Part shown: positions 26,669 through 35,156 of the stretch, one piece after another | Layout: each line of letters starts with the position of its first letter | Numbering within the stretch: the stretch's first letter is position 1 | DNA from: Ardenticatenaceae bacterium | GTDB lineage: Bacteria > Chloroflexota > Anaerolineae > Promineifilales > Promineifilaceae | Assembly (NCBI GenBank): GCA_020634315.1 | Contig: JACKBV010000015.1 | Span: 32,818-96,817 of the forward strand | Length of the DNA: 64,000 bases | Direction of reading: 5' to 3' | Notes under the pieces: generated by a model | Database searches by the model: none | Told to the model about the DNA's origin: nothing | The model's input: the letters and a program-made list of their open reading frames with translations, nothing else | Made by a program: the position numbers and the translations under genes

Positions 26669-27226
26669 TCATAAACGCCAATAAACACCCTTGTCGCGGG
26701 CCATAAATTGATGATCGACTAACGCACGGCGGAACCAGGCATAATCGTTATAATGACGTTTTATGATTTCATTGACTTCACGCTCTTCATAACGCACGCC
26801 CCGCTCGAACCGTTCAGCCATCCAGGCCATTAAAACGCGCTGCTTTTTGTATTGAGAGGGAATGGCTTTAATTTGTTCCCCATCCAGAAAGCTGCGTAAT
26901 ACTTTTTGTTCCCAGGCGTCAACGGCCGTATCATCTACCAGCGTCGCCAAACTCTCTTGTGAAAACACATCCTTACTCATCTGAATCAAAAACTGTGTGT
27001 CCAATTGGTACAAACGCGCGTTTCCATCGGCACGCATTGTCACCAATCCGAGTTCTTTCATTGCCGCCAAATGATGCGAAACCGTTGGCTCCTTAACATC
27101 CAGCAGTTCTGACAACTCGCCAACACTACGTTCCTGAGCCGCCAGCAAACCAAGGATTTTCAGACGGCTCTCATTGCCCAACACTTTGAAAAAGCGGAGG
27201 AGTTCATCAAATTGTTCCTGTGGCAT
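26669..27226 (-). CDS. ArsR-family regulator with DUF2087 domain (downstream copy)
   Basis: 185 aa. The winged HTH (about 5-80) contains RLKILGLLAAQERSVGELSE and VSHHLAAMKELGLV. The C-terminal DUF2087 domain (about 110-185) has IPSQYKKQRVLMAWMAERFE, YEEREVNEIIKRHYND and RDKGVYWRL. No cysteine metal-site pair is present, so a metal sensor is unlikely. Its start overlaps the end of the second copy by 20 bases, so they are co-translated and may form a heterodimer. DUF2087 function is not known to me; a ligand-binding role is inferred. Confidence 0.85.
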   Translation of the reverse strand: MPQEQFDELLRFFKVLGNESRLKILGLLAAQERSVGELSELLDVKEPTVSHHLAAMKELGLVTMRADGNARLYQLDTQFLIQMSKDVFSQESLATLVDDTAVDAWEQKVLRSFLDGEQIKAIPSQYKKQRVLMAWMAERFERGVRYEEREVNEIIKRHYNDYAWFRRALVDHQFMARDKGVYWRL

Positions 27227-27788
27227 CTTGGCCTCCTTCTTCTGGCAAGGGTCGCCAGTAAATACCCCCTGTGCGCTTTAACAAATGCGCATCAAGCAAG
27301 TATCGTCGCAATGTCTCTTGCTTATGAAAACGGCGCGTAATCATCATGTTCACGGCCGCTTCCGAATACTGCTTCCCTGCCTCAAAATCATCGGCAAGCC
27401 AGCGCAAGATAACACCCCGCTCCTCATGATCCATAGGAATACGCTTCAGTCGCTTCCCATGTTGATCTTCCTTCAAATATTTGTGCAGCGTGCGCGTCTC
27501 AAAATCCTCTATTTCCTGCCCATCAACAACAACGGCATTGAGATCATCCAGATATGTGCGCCGCAGTTCGTACTGCACGTTACCGGCCACAATGGCTTCT
27601 GTTATCAGCCCCGCTTCTTTTAGGCGGCGTAAGTGATGCGTAACGGCCGTTTCACGCATATCCAACAACTGTGCCAACTCAACGGCCGTATACGGCCGAT
27701 TTGCCGTCAGTCCCAATATCTTCAATCGTTCCGGCTGCCCCGCAGCGCGGAAAAAGTGCATAAGTGCATCCGTTTGGAAACCTTCCAT
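27207..27788 (-). CDS. ArsR-family regulator with DUF2087 domain (upstream copy)
   Basis: 193 aa from ATG 27788, with a perfect AGGAGG six bases before it; the frame extends upstream to 27833 but has no RBS there. Same order as its neighbour: wHTH with RLKILGLTANRPYTAVELAQ and VTHHLRRLKEAGLI, then DUF2087 with IPMDHEERGVILRWLADDFE and LKRTGGIYWRP. The pair share only moderate identity, so the duplication is old. First gene of a two-gene operon whose promoter is overlaid by two 13-bp direct repeats (27813-27841), suggesting negative autoregulation. Confidence 0.85.
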   Translation of the reverse strand: MEGFQTDALMHFFRAAGQPERLKILGLTANRPYTAVELAQLLDMRETAVTHHLRRLKEAGLITEAIVAGNVQYELRRTYLDDLNAVVVDGQEIEDFETRTLHKYLKEDQHGKRLKRIPMDHEERGVILRWLADDFEAGKQYSEAAVNMMITRRFHKQETLRRYLLDAHLLKRTGGIYWRPLPEEGGQDATGTI

Positions 27789-27812
27789 ATCGCACCTCCT
27801 ATTTCGATTTCT

Positions 27813-27841
27813 ATCTAAATAGATTAATATCAAAATAGATT
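27813..27841. promoter_or_regulatory. paired 13-bp direct repeats, candidate operator of the ArsR-DUF2087 operon
   Basis: On the minus strand AATCTATTTTGAT (27841-27829) and AATCTATTTAGAT (27825-27813) differ at one base and start 16 bases apart. One lies in the promoter spacer, the other overlaps and follows the -10 box. The second copy also contains the imperfect dyad ATCTA-aa-TAGAT (27813-27824). Position and spacing fit a repressor site. Confidence 0.6.
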
Positions 27842-27852
27842 GTAAATGTCAA
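27824..27852 (-). promoter_or_regulatory. predicted sigma-70-type promoter of the ArsR-DUF2087 operon
   Basis: TTGACA (27852-27847), a 17-base spacer and TATTAA (27829-27824) lie 36 bases before ATG 27788. The remainder of this gap (27853-28226, 374 bases, up to map) holds no gene or RNA that I can support. Confidence 0.6.
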
Positions 27853-28226
27853 GAGGCATTTCCAGATTTGCCACCTTTCCAATGTGGTCAACACAGAATC
27901 AGGAAACCCACACACAAAACCGCCAGTCCACTCATGCAGTGCGCTTTTTTCTGTGCTATACTCGCTTTCTGGTGGCCGCAACACAGTCATCAAACGTCTA
28001 ACGACACCCCACTATCCGACGGGTTTTCCAGAGGTAGCGGCTGGCGTTTACGGATTACCGACTACGATTAACGGACACCAAACCGCTTACAATTTACAGA
28101 CTTACAATCCGGCACTGGCACTCTTTAAATTCTCTCCAGGTAAAGGTTCAAACGCATTTCCTCTGCTCAACTGAATTTAATTTTTGTCAGAGGCCAGTTT
28201 GCAAATCAAAACGAGGATCACATCCT

Positions 28227-29000
28227 ATGAACATCAAAAATCCCAGAGCCATCGCGCGTATGCGCGTCGCCGGGCAAATGGTAGCCGACTGCTTCGCTAT
28301 CTTGCGCGACAACATCAAACCAGGCGTAAATATTCGTCTGCTCGACCAAATGGTTGAAGATTACATCACCAAACATGATGCCGAACCGCTCTACAAAGGA
28401 TACCAGGGCAGTTCAGCCGAACATCCCCCATTTCCTGGCGTCATTTGCGCGTCCGTCAACCACGAAATCTGTCATGGGCTGCCCAATGATCGCATTCTGA
28501 AAGAGGGAGACATCATTGGCGTCGATATTGGCCTGAAATACAAAGGGTTTTGTGGCGATGCCTGCGTCACATTCCCGGTGGGCAACATTTCGCCACAGGC
28601 ACAACGCCTGCTAGACATCACGAAAAAGGCACTTTATCTCGGCATCGAGGCGGCACAATCAGGTGGGTATCTTTACGATATCGGCCGTGCCATTGAAGAT
28701 TTTACGGACACACAAGGGGTATCGGTGGTACACGAATGGGGCGGACATGGCATTGGCCGCAGGTTACACGAAGCGCCTTCCGTTTCGCACATTCGCCAGC
28801 CAGATCATGGCCCCAAATTGCGCCCCGGCATGACCTTCACCATCGAGCCAATGATCAACATGGGCACGCACGAATGGATTTTGCTCCCTGATGGCTGGAC
28901 GGTCATCACTCGCGATGGCAAACTGTCTGCTCAGTATGAACACACCATTGCCATCACCCACAATGGCCCAGAAATTTTAACCCCCTGGGATGCAGCGTAA
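28227..29000 (+). CDS. map: type I methionine aminopeptidase
   Basis: 257 aa, usual length for the short bacterial type I enzyme. Metal ligands are visible: DIIGVDIGLKYKGFCGDA (Asp pair), GHGIGRRLHEAP (His), FTIEPMINMG (Glu) and SAQYEHTIAITH (Glu). HEICHGLPND carries the catalytic His. It removes the initiator methionine from nascent proteins in the cytosol. RBS GAGGAT precedes the ATG. It stands alone, converging on the binding-protein gene at 29059. Confidence 0.95.
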   Translation: MNIKNPRAIARMRVAGQMVADCFAILRDNIKPGVNIRLLDQMVEDYITKHDAEPLYKGYQGSSAEHPPFPGVICASVNHEICHGLPNDRILKEGDIIGVDIGLKYKGFCGDACVTFPVGNISPQAQRLLDITKKALYLGIEAAQSGGYLYDIGRAIEDFTDTQGVSVVHEWGGHGIGRRLHEAPSVSHIRQPDHGPKLRPGMTFTIEPMINMGTHEWILLPDGWTVITRDGKLSAQYEHTIAITHNGPEILTPWDAA

Positions 29001-29058
29001 TTAATTGGTCGGGCGTTGGTAGGCACGGATTCGCCAACGTGCTGCTGACGCCCGCCTG

Positions 29059-30738
29059 TTAGCTCTCCCCATCCGGGCACAAAACTTCCACGTCTTGATA
29101 CAGTAAAAACCAATCTGCCAGCGTCTGGTAACGGTCGCGCGGTGTATCTATACGGCCGATTTCGACTTCGTGAACGGCCGTACTCAATGCATACGTATCC
29201 ACATGTTGGTACAGCGTCAACGCCGGTAATTCCTCATCATAACGGCGCAAAAACACATCGTAAAACGGCTTGCGATCAACCTGTCCCCACGTCTGCCGTC
29301 CACTTTCCAACGCCTCACTGGCGCGTCGCTGATTCCAACCGGCGTAATTATTGCCGCGTATAATCGCTTCCTGGCTCCAAAAATCATACAAATCGGGATC
29401 GGCCGGTGGCGCAATTTGCAGCAGCGCCACATCAAACTCACGGCTTGCCAGCGCCGCACGTAACTCATCCAGGCTGGCGGCTCTTGTCTGCGTCACCGCC
29501 ACGCCAACCTGACTCCACTGGGCGGCAATGGCCTCTGCCAGGGCACGGTCTGTTGGCTTATCCAGCAGCAGCAGACGCAGCGTCAACGTCTCTTCATCAC
29601 GTTGGCGCACCGATTGCCCCTCCGGCAGCAGCCAGCCATCTCCATCCAACAACCCCTGCGCCGCGGCCAAATCAGGCGTATAGCGCGTCATCAACGAGGC
29701 ATTGTACGCCCAAGATGAAGGCAAATAAGGACCTTCCAGCGGCACGCCCTGCCCATGCAAAACAGCATCCACAAGTTGCTCACGATCCAATGCGTAGGCC
29801 AACGCCTGGCGCACGGCAAGCTGCGGCACAGCGACGCCTGTTTCGCTGACATTGAACAGCAGCTCTGTGTAACGCGGCACGGTTGCCGTGAACAATCGCG
29901 TCTCCGGCAGCGCCGCCACCTCTGGCAGCATTGTTGGCGACACGGAGTCGATGGCGTGAATTTCGCCAGCGGCATACGCCGCCAACAAGCTGGTTTCGTC
30001 GGGGAAAAAGCGCATTTCTAGATTGGCGATCTTGATTTGCGGCCAATTTAGGGGATTGGGGGTTAATGTGAGACTGCCAGTAAGCTGCGGGTTTTGGTTG
30101 GCCTGCACCATAAATGGCCCGGTGCCCACAGGAGATTGGTTAAAGGGGTGGTCAGCAAGGGTAACGGCCGTTACCCCCTCCAAACGATGCGCCGGTAAAA
30201 TGCCACGCGTCGTTGCCTGCAAAAAAGGCGAGTACGGCTCCGTCAGCACAAACTGCACAGTTTGTGCATCGAGGACATTAATCGTCACACTCTGCCACAA
30301 ACGCGCGGCCGATGTCGCCCCAGGAAAAGCAGGGTCGGCCATCAAGCCATAGGTGAAAGCGACGTCATTGGCCGTGACCGGCTCGCCATCTTGCCAGACA
30401 GCGTCGTCACGCAGCGTGAAGGTGACGGTCAGGCCATCATCGCTAACTTGCCAGGATTGAGCCAGAGCGGGAGCGATACGGCCGTTTTCATCATACCGCG
30501 TCAGCCCGTCAAAAATCAGGCTCACCAACTGCTGGTCTACCGGATTGCTATCGCTGAGCAAGGGATTGAGAAAACGTGGTGCGCCCACCACTCCTTCTAC
30601 AAACGTTCCCCCCGGAGCTGGCTCGGTGATGGTGCAGTAACTTACCGACTGTACCTGTTCTTGATAAGAGAGCAAGGCCAGGATCAAGATAAATCCCAGC
30701 ACGGCTAGCAGCAATTGCCAGCGTAAATTGAGCTTCAT
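29059..30738 (-). CDS. ABC transporter substrate-binding protein, family 5 (peptide/nickel type)
   Basis: 559 aa. A TM or signal anchor (about 7-25, LLLAVLGFILILALL) is followed by the SBP_bac_5 fold: GAPRFLNPLLSDSNPVDQQL, LIFDGLTRYDENGRIAPALA, DDGLTVTFTLRDDAVWQDGE and FAYGL-type motifs. The C-terminus LLYQDVEVLCPDGES is unusual. The binding pocket cannot be assigned. No permease or ATPase genes are adjacent, so it is an orphan: it may serve a distant transporter or act as a sensor. Confidence 0.85.
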   Translation of the reverse strand: MKLNLRWQLLLAVLGFILILALLSYQEQVQSVSYCTITEPAPGGTFVEGVVGAPRFLNPLLSDSNPVDQQLVSLIFDGLTRYDENGRIAPALAQSWQVSDDGLTVTFTLRDDAVWQDGEPVTANDVAFTYGLMADPAFPGATSAARLWQSVTINVLDAQTVQFVLTEPYSPFLQATTRGILPAHRLEGVTAVTLADHPFNQSPVGTGPFMVQANQNPQLTGSLTLTPNPLNWPQIKIANLEMRFFPDETSLLAAYAAGEIHAIDSVSPTMLPEVAALPETRLFTATVPRYTELLFNVSETGVAVPQLAVRQALAYALDREQLVDAVLHGQGVPLEGPYLPSSWAYNASLMTRYTPDLAAAQGLLDGDGWLLPEGQSVRQRDEETLTLRLLLLDKPTDRALAEAIAAQWSQVGVAVTQTRAASLDELRAALASREFDVALLQIAPPADPDLYDFWSQEAIIRGNNYAGWNQRRASEALESGRQTWGQVDRKPFYDVFLRRYDEELPALTLYQHVDTYALSTAVHEVEIGRIDTPRDRYQTLADWFLLYQDVEVLCPDGES

Positions 30739-30845
30739 ATGCGAAAAGGTGAAACAAACAGTGTCATGAAATTTCTGTCATGAACATGGGGTATCGGTTT
30801 GCAAGTCTGCAACAGACCTGCAAACCCAAAAACAGCTTCTTCGGT

Positions 30846-31091
30846 TTAGCCCCAGGCCAAAAAAGCGAGGATTGTGTTGATGAAGAAAATCACAGATGTG
30901 ATGATTGTCAGTTGATGCATGGTCGCTTCGATACCGCGACGGGTGCGCACACCACCGCTCAAATCACTGCCACCACCCAGGAACCCGCCCAGGTCTGACC
31001 CTTTCATCTGCAACAAAACCAGGATCGTTAAAGCGATCCCTAAAATAATTTCAATAATGCTCACATATGGCGCTAGTGGTTGGAAATCCAT
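30846..31091 (-). CDS. secG: preprotein translocase subunit SecG
   Basis: 81 aa from ATG 31091 (GAGG RBS 8 bases before); the open frame extends to 31343 without family similarity. Two TM helices (about 8-28 and 57-78) flank a Gly-rich cytosolic loop with LQMKGSDLGGFLGGGSDLSG, the SecG hallmark. It assists SecYE in protein export. Monocistronic by position, with a predicted promoter at 31192-31221. Confidence 0.9.
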   Translation of the reverse strand: MDFQPLAPYVSIIEIILGIALTILVLLQMKGSDLGGFLGGGSDLSGGVRTRRGIEATMHQLTIITSVIFFINTILAFLAWG

Positions 31092-31191
31092 CGTCTGTAC
31101 CTCTTTAACAAGATGAGCAGGATTCACCATGCCGATGGCAAATCCTGCCTGAAATTTAAGAAAACGTGGCAATGTGCCAGCCAAAGTCGGC

Positions 31192-31221
31192 ATTATAACA
31201 GGCTGGCGAAGAAGCGTCGAA
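31192..31221 (-). promoter_or_regulatory. predicted promoter of secG
   Basis: TATAAT (31197-31192) on the minus strand with TTCGAC (31221-31216) 18 bases upstream; the -10 is a consensus match, the -35 is weak. The leader to ATG 31091 would be about 95 bases. Confidence 0.5.
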
Positions 31222-31262
31222 TTCCCTTCGCCGCTTCTCACAGTCAACGCCCGCCACAAAAC

Positions 31263-31335
31263 AAACCGATTGGTCGGTTTGCTATTGACAGGCACCAGCG
31301 GCAGGAGTATGATGCTTACAAACTGACTAGTCGGT
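31263..31335. promoter_or_regulatory. two TetR-type operators bracketing the tetR-like promoter
   Basis: AAACCGA-TTGG-TCGGTTT (31263-31280) is a perfect 7-bp dyad ending five bases before the -35. GACTAGTC with matching outer bases (31322-31335) begins nine bases after the -10. Shared half-site: (A)CCGAnTnGTCGGT-like. Placement on both sides of the promoter is typical of TetR autorepression. Confidence 0.65.
31285..31313 (+). promoter_or_regulatory. near-consensus sigma-70 promoter of the TetR-led operon
   Basis: TTGACA (31285-31290), a 17-base spacer and TATGAT (31308-31313) lie 41 bases upstream of ATG 31355. Among the best promoter matches in the window. Confidence 0.75.
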
Positions 31336-31354
31336 ATGCACAATTGGAGTATGT

Positions 31355-31957
31355 ATGAATAAACGTTTAGACCCAGATATGCGCAAACAACAAATCATTG
31401 AAGCAGCAGCGGCCGTTTTCGCACGCAAAGGTTTCTATCAGGCGAGTATGGATGACATTGTGCAAGAATCGGGCCTGAGCAAGGGAGGGCTGTACTGGCA
31501 TTTCAAGAGTAAGGATGACATTGTAACGGCCGTTCTCGATCAATTCTTCTCCGCCGAAATGGACGAAATCAACGAAATCTTGATGGCGCCCCTCTCCGTA
31601 AGTGAAAAATTACGTCAGCTCGTGACCCAAATGATGGCTGACACGGTCGAAGAATTAAACGCTTACTTGAATATCTGGTTGGAATTCTACGCGGTCGCCG
31701 CCCGCGAGGGGTCTTTTCGGGATCGCATGCTGGTGTACATGCAGCAGTTCATCGAACTTTTCGCCCTCCTCATTCAGCAAGGCATGGATAACGAAGAGTT
31801 TCGCCCTATCAATGCTCGTGAAACGGCAATCACCCTCACCGCGCAATTCGAGGGGCTGATTTTGCTGTGGGCCATTGACCCGGAAACGATGAATTTGTTG
31901 CAGTTGGCGGAAACGGCCGTTGACATTTTCCTGGAAGGAGTACGCAAACACACATGA
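31355..31957 (+). CDS. TetR/AcrR-family transcriptional regulator
   Basis: 200 aa. The N-terminal HTH (about 10-57) reads RKQQIIEAAAAVFARKGFY, then SMDDIVQESGLSKGGLYWHF and KSKDDIV, the standard TetR signature. The C-terminal ligand domain is of the AcrR/BetI type (LTAQFEGLILLWAIDPETM). It ends in a four-base ATGA overlap with the glycosyltransferase gene, so the two are translationally coupled. It probably represses itself and the downstream detoxification/efflux genes from the operators at 31263-31335. Confidence 0.9.
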   Translation: MNKRLDPDMRKQQIIEAAAAVFARKGFYQASMDDIVQESGLSKGGLYWHFKSKDDIVTAVLDQFFSAEMDEINEILMAPLSVSEKLRQLVTQMMADTVEELNAYLNIWLEFYAVAAREGSFRDRMLVYMQQFIELFALLIQQGMDNEEFRPINARETAITLTAQFEGLILLWAIDPETMNLLQLAETAVDIFLEGVRKHT

Positions 31958-33213
31958 ACACCTTGCTTTTTTCACCGGCAGCCTACAATTTGGCCGAAAC
32001 CACACGCGCAATCGAAATCGCCAAAGCATGCCGACACGATTTTGACATTTTATTCGCCAGTTATGGCGGCAAATTCGAGCATTTGATCACAGAGGCAGGC
32101 TTTCCCATGCGCCACCTGACGCCACAAGTCACACCAGAGAAGGCAGATCATCTGTACAAAGTCGATCAAGGGCAGGCCATCGGGTATTTCTTCACGAAAA
32201 CAGAAGTCGAAGAGCAAGTCCAAAATGAACTTGATTTGCTGCGTGATGTGCAGCCGCTGGCCGTCATTACCGGCTTTAACTTCAGCAACAGTATTTCCTG
32301 CCGTGTGGCTGGCGTTCCTCTCATTTGGCTGACGCAATCCACCTGGCTGTTCGACATCCTTTACAAGAATGGGCTGGCAACCTATCCAGATATGTTCGAC
32401 GTGCCGCCCCTCAATTGGCTGCCCGAACGCTGGCTTACCTGGCTGGGCGTAAAATCTATGGCGATGACCGCTTTGATTTTTCGGCCGTTTCGCCAGGTGG
32501 CACAAGCTTATGGCATCAACCAGCTCAAAACATTCACAGAATGGCTCACTGGCGACTTTAATTTGCTGCCCGAACCGGCAGAATTTTGCGGGCTAGACCT
32601 GCCGCCATCCTTTCACTATATCCCGCCGCTCATCGGCAAATTGGACACGCCCATTCCACCTGAAGTGCAAAATATTCCCCACGACAAACCAATTGTCTAC
32701 TTTGCAATGGGGAGTTCTGGGCAACCGGCCGTCATCGCCCGCATTATTGAAGGATTTGCCGGAAAGCCATATCGCGTCATTGCCCCGGTAAGAGCACATT
32801 TGGAAAAAGTAAACCATGTCCACATCCCCGATAACGTGATCGTGACTGATTGGCTGCCCGCACATAAGGTCAACCCAATGGCGGATATATCCGTCATTCA
32901 TGGGGGTATTGGCACCGTGATGACCGCCTGCCTGGCAGGGAAACCCGTTGTGGGCATTGCCATGATGATGGAGCAGGAAGCCAATATCGACTGTCTGGTG
33001 CGTAAAGGGTTTGCCATGCGCATCCGCAAGAACCGTTTTACGCCAGATCGCTTGTGCGCCGCCATTGACACGCTGCTGGCAGACGAATCTGCCCGGCAAA
33101 AAGCGAAAGCGTTTCAAGCGGTTATGGAACAGTGGGATGATCCTGACTTAATCAGACGCTTTTTCACCGCACAATTTCTGCATCACGAGCCTGTAGAGGT
33201 TGTTCATTATTAA
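31954..33213 (+). CDS. UDP-glycosyltransferase-like protein (GT1, MGT type)
   Basis: 419 aa, GT-B fold. The acceptor half (about 1-220) begins LLFSPAAYNLAETTRAIEIA. The donor half holds the conserved C-terminal motif VIHGGIGTVMTACLAGKP (about 313-330), with HGG and a nearby QE (MEQEAN). FAMGSSGQPAVIARIIEG marks the second nucleotide fold. GT1 enzymes of this type glycosylate small hydrophobic compounds, lipids or antibiotics. With the coupled TetR gene and the downstream exporter, drug or lipid modification is a fair inference; the acceptor is unknown. Confidence 0.85.
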   Translation: MNTLLFSPAAYNLAETTRAIEIAKACRHDFDILFASYGGKFEHLITEAGFPMRHLTPQVTPEKADHLYKVDQGQAIGYFFTKTEVEEQVQNELDLLRDVQPLAVITGFNFSNSISCRVAGVPLIWLTQSTWLFDILYKNGLATYPDMFDVPPLNWLPERWLTWLGVKSMAMTALIFRPFRQVAQAYGINQLKTFTEWLTGDFNLLPEPAEFCGLDLPPSFHYIPPLIGKLDTPIPPEVQNIPHDKPIVYFAMGSSGQPAVIARIIEGFAGKPYRVIAPVRAHLEKVNHVHIPDNVIVTDWLPAHKVNPMADISVIHGGIGTVMTACLAGKPVVGIAMMMEQEANIDCLVRKGFAMRIRKNRFTPDRLCAAIDTLLADESARQKAKAFQAVMEQWDDPDLIRRFFTAQFLHHEPVEVVHY

Positions 33214-33300
33214 ACGGGCGTCATTTGTGACGTTCATGCTGAATACTTTCTAGCTGTACAAGAAACGGCCGTTTACCGACCACACCCCTTTGGAGGAACC

Positions 33301-34374
33301 ATGACAACAGTAAATCATGCAAAAACCTTACACCAAGAACTAGAAGAAACCCGCGCCGCTTACCATGCGCTGCTGGCAGAAATTCCAGACGACGCCTGGG
33401 AGCGCCCCAGCGCCAACCCCGCCTGGAACATCCGTGAAATGATGACACACATCATACTCGCGCCGAAAATGCTGCCGCTGGACATCAAGATGATACGACA
33501 AAAACGATGGGTTACACCGCCGGCGGCACTCTTTAACTGGCTAAATGTGCCCTATACCCGCTTCGTTGCACGCGGGCAAACGCGGCAATCACTGGCCGAG
33601 CAATATGATGCAGCACATACGGCCGTTCTCGCGCTGCTAGACTCGATCCGCGAAGACGAGTGGGAATTGGCTGAGCCATATCCCAACATCAATGAAAATT
33701 TGAGCGGCAGCCAAAGCATTGCCGACATGTTCCATTACCTGACACTCCATTTCCACGAACACGTCGCCGATGTGCGCCAGGGATTAGCCGCGCAAGAACA
33801 AGGTATGCCCACTGTCAAACCGCCCACCGGCCTGGGCAAATTGGCTTTTCGCGCTCCCATTTACCTGTTTCGCGCCGGACTGGGCGGATTGATGGGCAAC
33901 CGTTTCCTGCTGCTCAACCATATCGGGCGGAAAAGCGGGCAGTTACGGCAGGCGGTGTTGGAAGTGGTGCATTATGAGCGGGAAACGGACACCTATTTTG
34001 TGGCTTCGGGATACGGCCGTTCCTCGCAATGGTTCCGCAACATCCAGGCCAACCCGGAAGTGACCATCCAGGTCGGCTCACGCAAATTAGCCGTCACCGC
34101 CACCATTTTAGGGCCAGAAGAATCGGGAGACATGATGGTGCAATACGCCCATCGTTACCCAAACGCAGCCAAAAACCTGTCGCGCTTGATTGGCTACCAG
34201 GTGGATGGCAGTGATGCAAGCTACCGGCAAGTTGGCGCAGACCATATTCCCTTTATCGCCATGCGTCCGCGCCTGGTGTTAGAAGAAGGGCATGGCCCCT
34301 GGCCGCTGCTGGCGTTGACAGGAACGGCCGTTGCCCTGGGGCTGCTGCTGCGCAAGAAACGGCACGACGATTAG
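33301..34374 (+). CDS. DinB-like / deazaflavin (F420)-dependent reductase fusion
   Basis: 357 aa. Residues about 5-155 are a DinB/maleylpyruvate-isomerase-like four-helix bundle (EIPDDAWERPSANPAWNIRE, then MFHYLTLHFHEHVADV supplying His ligands). Residues about 185-325 fit the Ddn/nitroreductase-family fold that binds F420: LLLNHIGRKSGQLRQAVLEV, YFVASGYGRSSQWFRNIQAN, TIQVGSRKLAVTA. A short C-terminal hydrophobic helix (LLALTGTAVALGLLL) may anchor it. Fusing a DinB thiol-transferase-like domain to a Ddn-like reductase suggests detoxification chemistry. RBS GGAGG lies four bases before the ATG; the gap to the glycosyltransferase is 87 bases. Confidence 0.75.
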   Translation: MTTVNHAKTLHQELEETRAAYHALLAEIPDDAWERPSANPAWNIREMMTHIILAPKMLPLDIKMIRQKRWVTPPAALFNWLNVPYTRFVARGQTRQSLAEQYDAAHTAVLALLDSIREDEWELAEPYPNINENLSGSQSIADMFHYLTLHFHEHVADVRQGLAAQEQGMPTVKPPTGLGKLAFRAPIYLFRAGLGGLMGNRFLLLNHIGRKSGQLRQAVLEVVHYERETDTYFVASGYGRSSQWFRNIQANPEVTIQVGSRKLAVTATILGPEESGDMMVQYAHRYPNAAKNLSRLIGYQVDGSDASYRQVGADHIPFIAMRPRLVLEEGHGPWPLLALTGTAVALGLLLRKKRHDD

Positions 34375-34412
34375 TCACTGACTGCTGACACAACATTCTT
34401 GGAGAAAAGAAA

Positions 34413-35135
34413 ATGAACAATCCCCTCATTCTCTGCCGTGACCTGACCCGTCAATACAAGATGGGCGCTGTAACCGTACACGCTTTACGCGGGCTAAATC
34501 TGGAAATTGCCACCGGCGAATTCATTGTGCTTTTGGGGCCATCCGGCTCCGGCAAGACGACGACGCTGAACCTGGTTGGCGGGCTAGACCGCCCTACCGG
34601 AGGAGCGGTGTTGGTTGGCGGGGAAGACATCACCCGCTACAACGAGAAACAACTGACTCGTTATCGCCGCGAGCAGGTGGGATTTGTCTTTCAATTTTTC
34701 AATTTGATTCCCACGCTGACGGCCAGTGAAAATGTGGAATTTGCGCTGAAGCTGAATGGCAGCAACGGCCGTTCCGCAGCCAGCCGCGCCCTCGAACTGT
34801 TAGACATTGTGGGGCTGCGCGAACGCGCCAACCACTTCCCCGCCGAGCTTTCCGGCGGCGAGCAGCAGCGCGTTTCCATTGCCCGTGCCCTCGCCAATCA
34901 TCCGGCGCTGCTGCTGTGCGACGAACCCACCGGCAATCTCGATGTGAAAACGGGACATCAGGTCTTGCAAGCCATCCGCGATTTGAACCGCGAGGAAGGG
35001 ACAACCGTTATCCTGGTGACACACAACACAGCGATTGCCCCGATGGCTGACCGCATCGTGCGTCTCAGCGACGGGCAAATTGACTCGATCACCGTGCAGG
35101 ATGAGCCAGAACTGGTAGCTGAGTTAGCGTGGTAG
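34413..35135 (+). CDS. ABC transporter ATP-binding protein (LolD/MacB type)
   Basis: 240 aa, full length for LolD-like ATPases. Walker A GPSGSGKTTT (about 42-51), signature LSGGEQQRVSIARAL (about 143-157), Walker B LLLCDEPTGNLD (about 165-176) and the H-loop VTHN. The ETFIVLLG-type start and FVFQFFNLIPTLTASENV are typical of the MacB/LolCDE/FtsEX group, which drives periplasmic or membrane-extraction work rather than classic import. It pairs with the permease that starts 21 bases later. Confidence 0.95.
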   Translation: MNNPLILCRDLTRQYKMGAVTVHALRGLNLEIATGEFIVLLGPSGSGKTTTLNLVGGLDRPTGGAVLVGGEDITRYNEKQLTRYRREQVGFVFQFFNLIPTLTASENVEFALKLNGSNGRSAASRALELLDIVGLRERANHFPAELSGGEQQRVSIARALANHPALLLCDEPTGNLDVKTGHQVLQAIRDLNREEGTTVILVTHNTAIAPMADRIVRLSDGQIDSITVQDEPELVAELAW

Positions 35136-35156
35136 CGACAGCACAAAGGAAAAGCC

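Noticed and set aside
27853..28226. Possible RNA gene or riboswitch before map
   Set aside because: No tRNA-like fold, conserved riboswitch core or terminator hairpin could be found by eye.
29059..30738. Complete ABC importer at the orphan binding protein
   Set aside because: Neighbours are map and secG; no permease or ATPase gene is adjacent.
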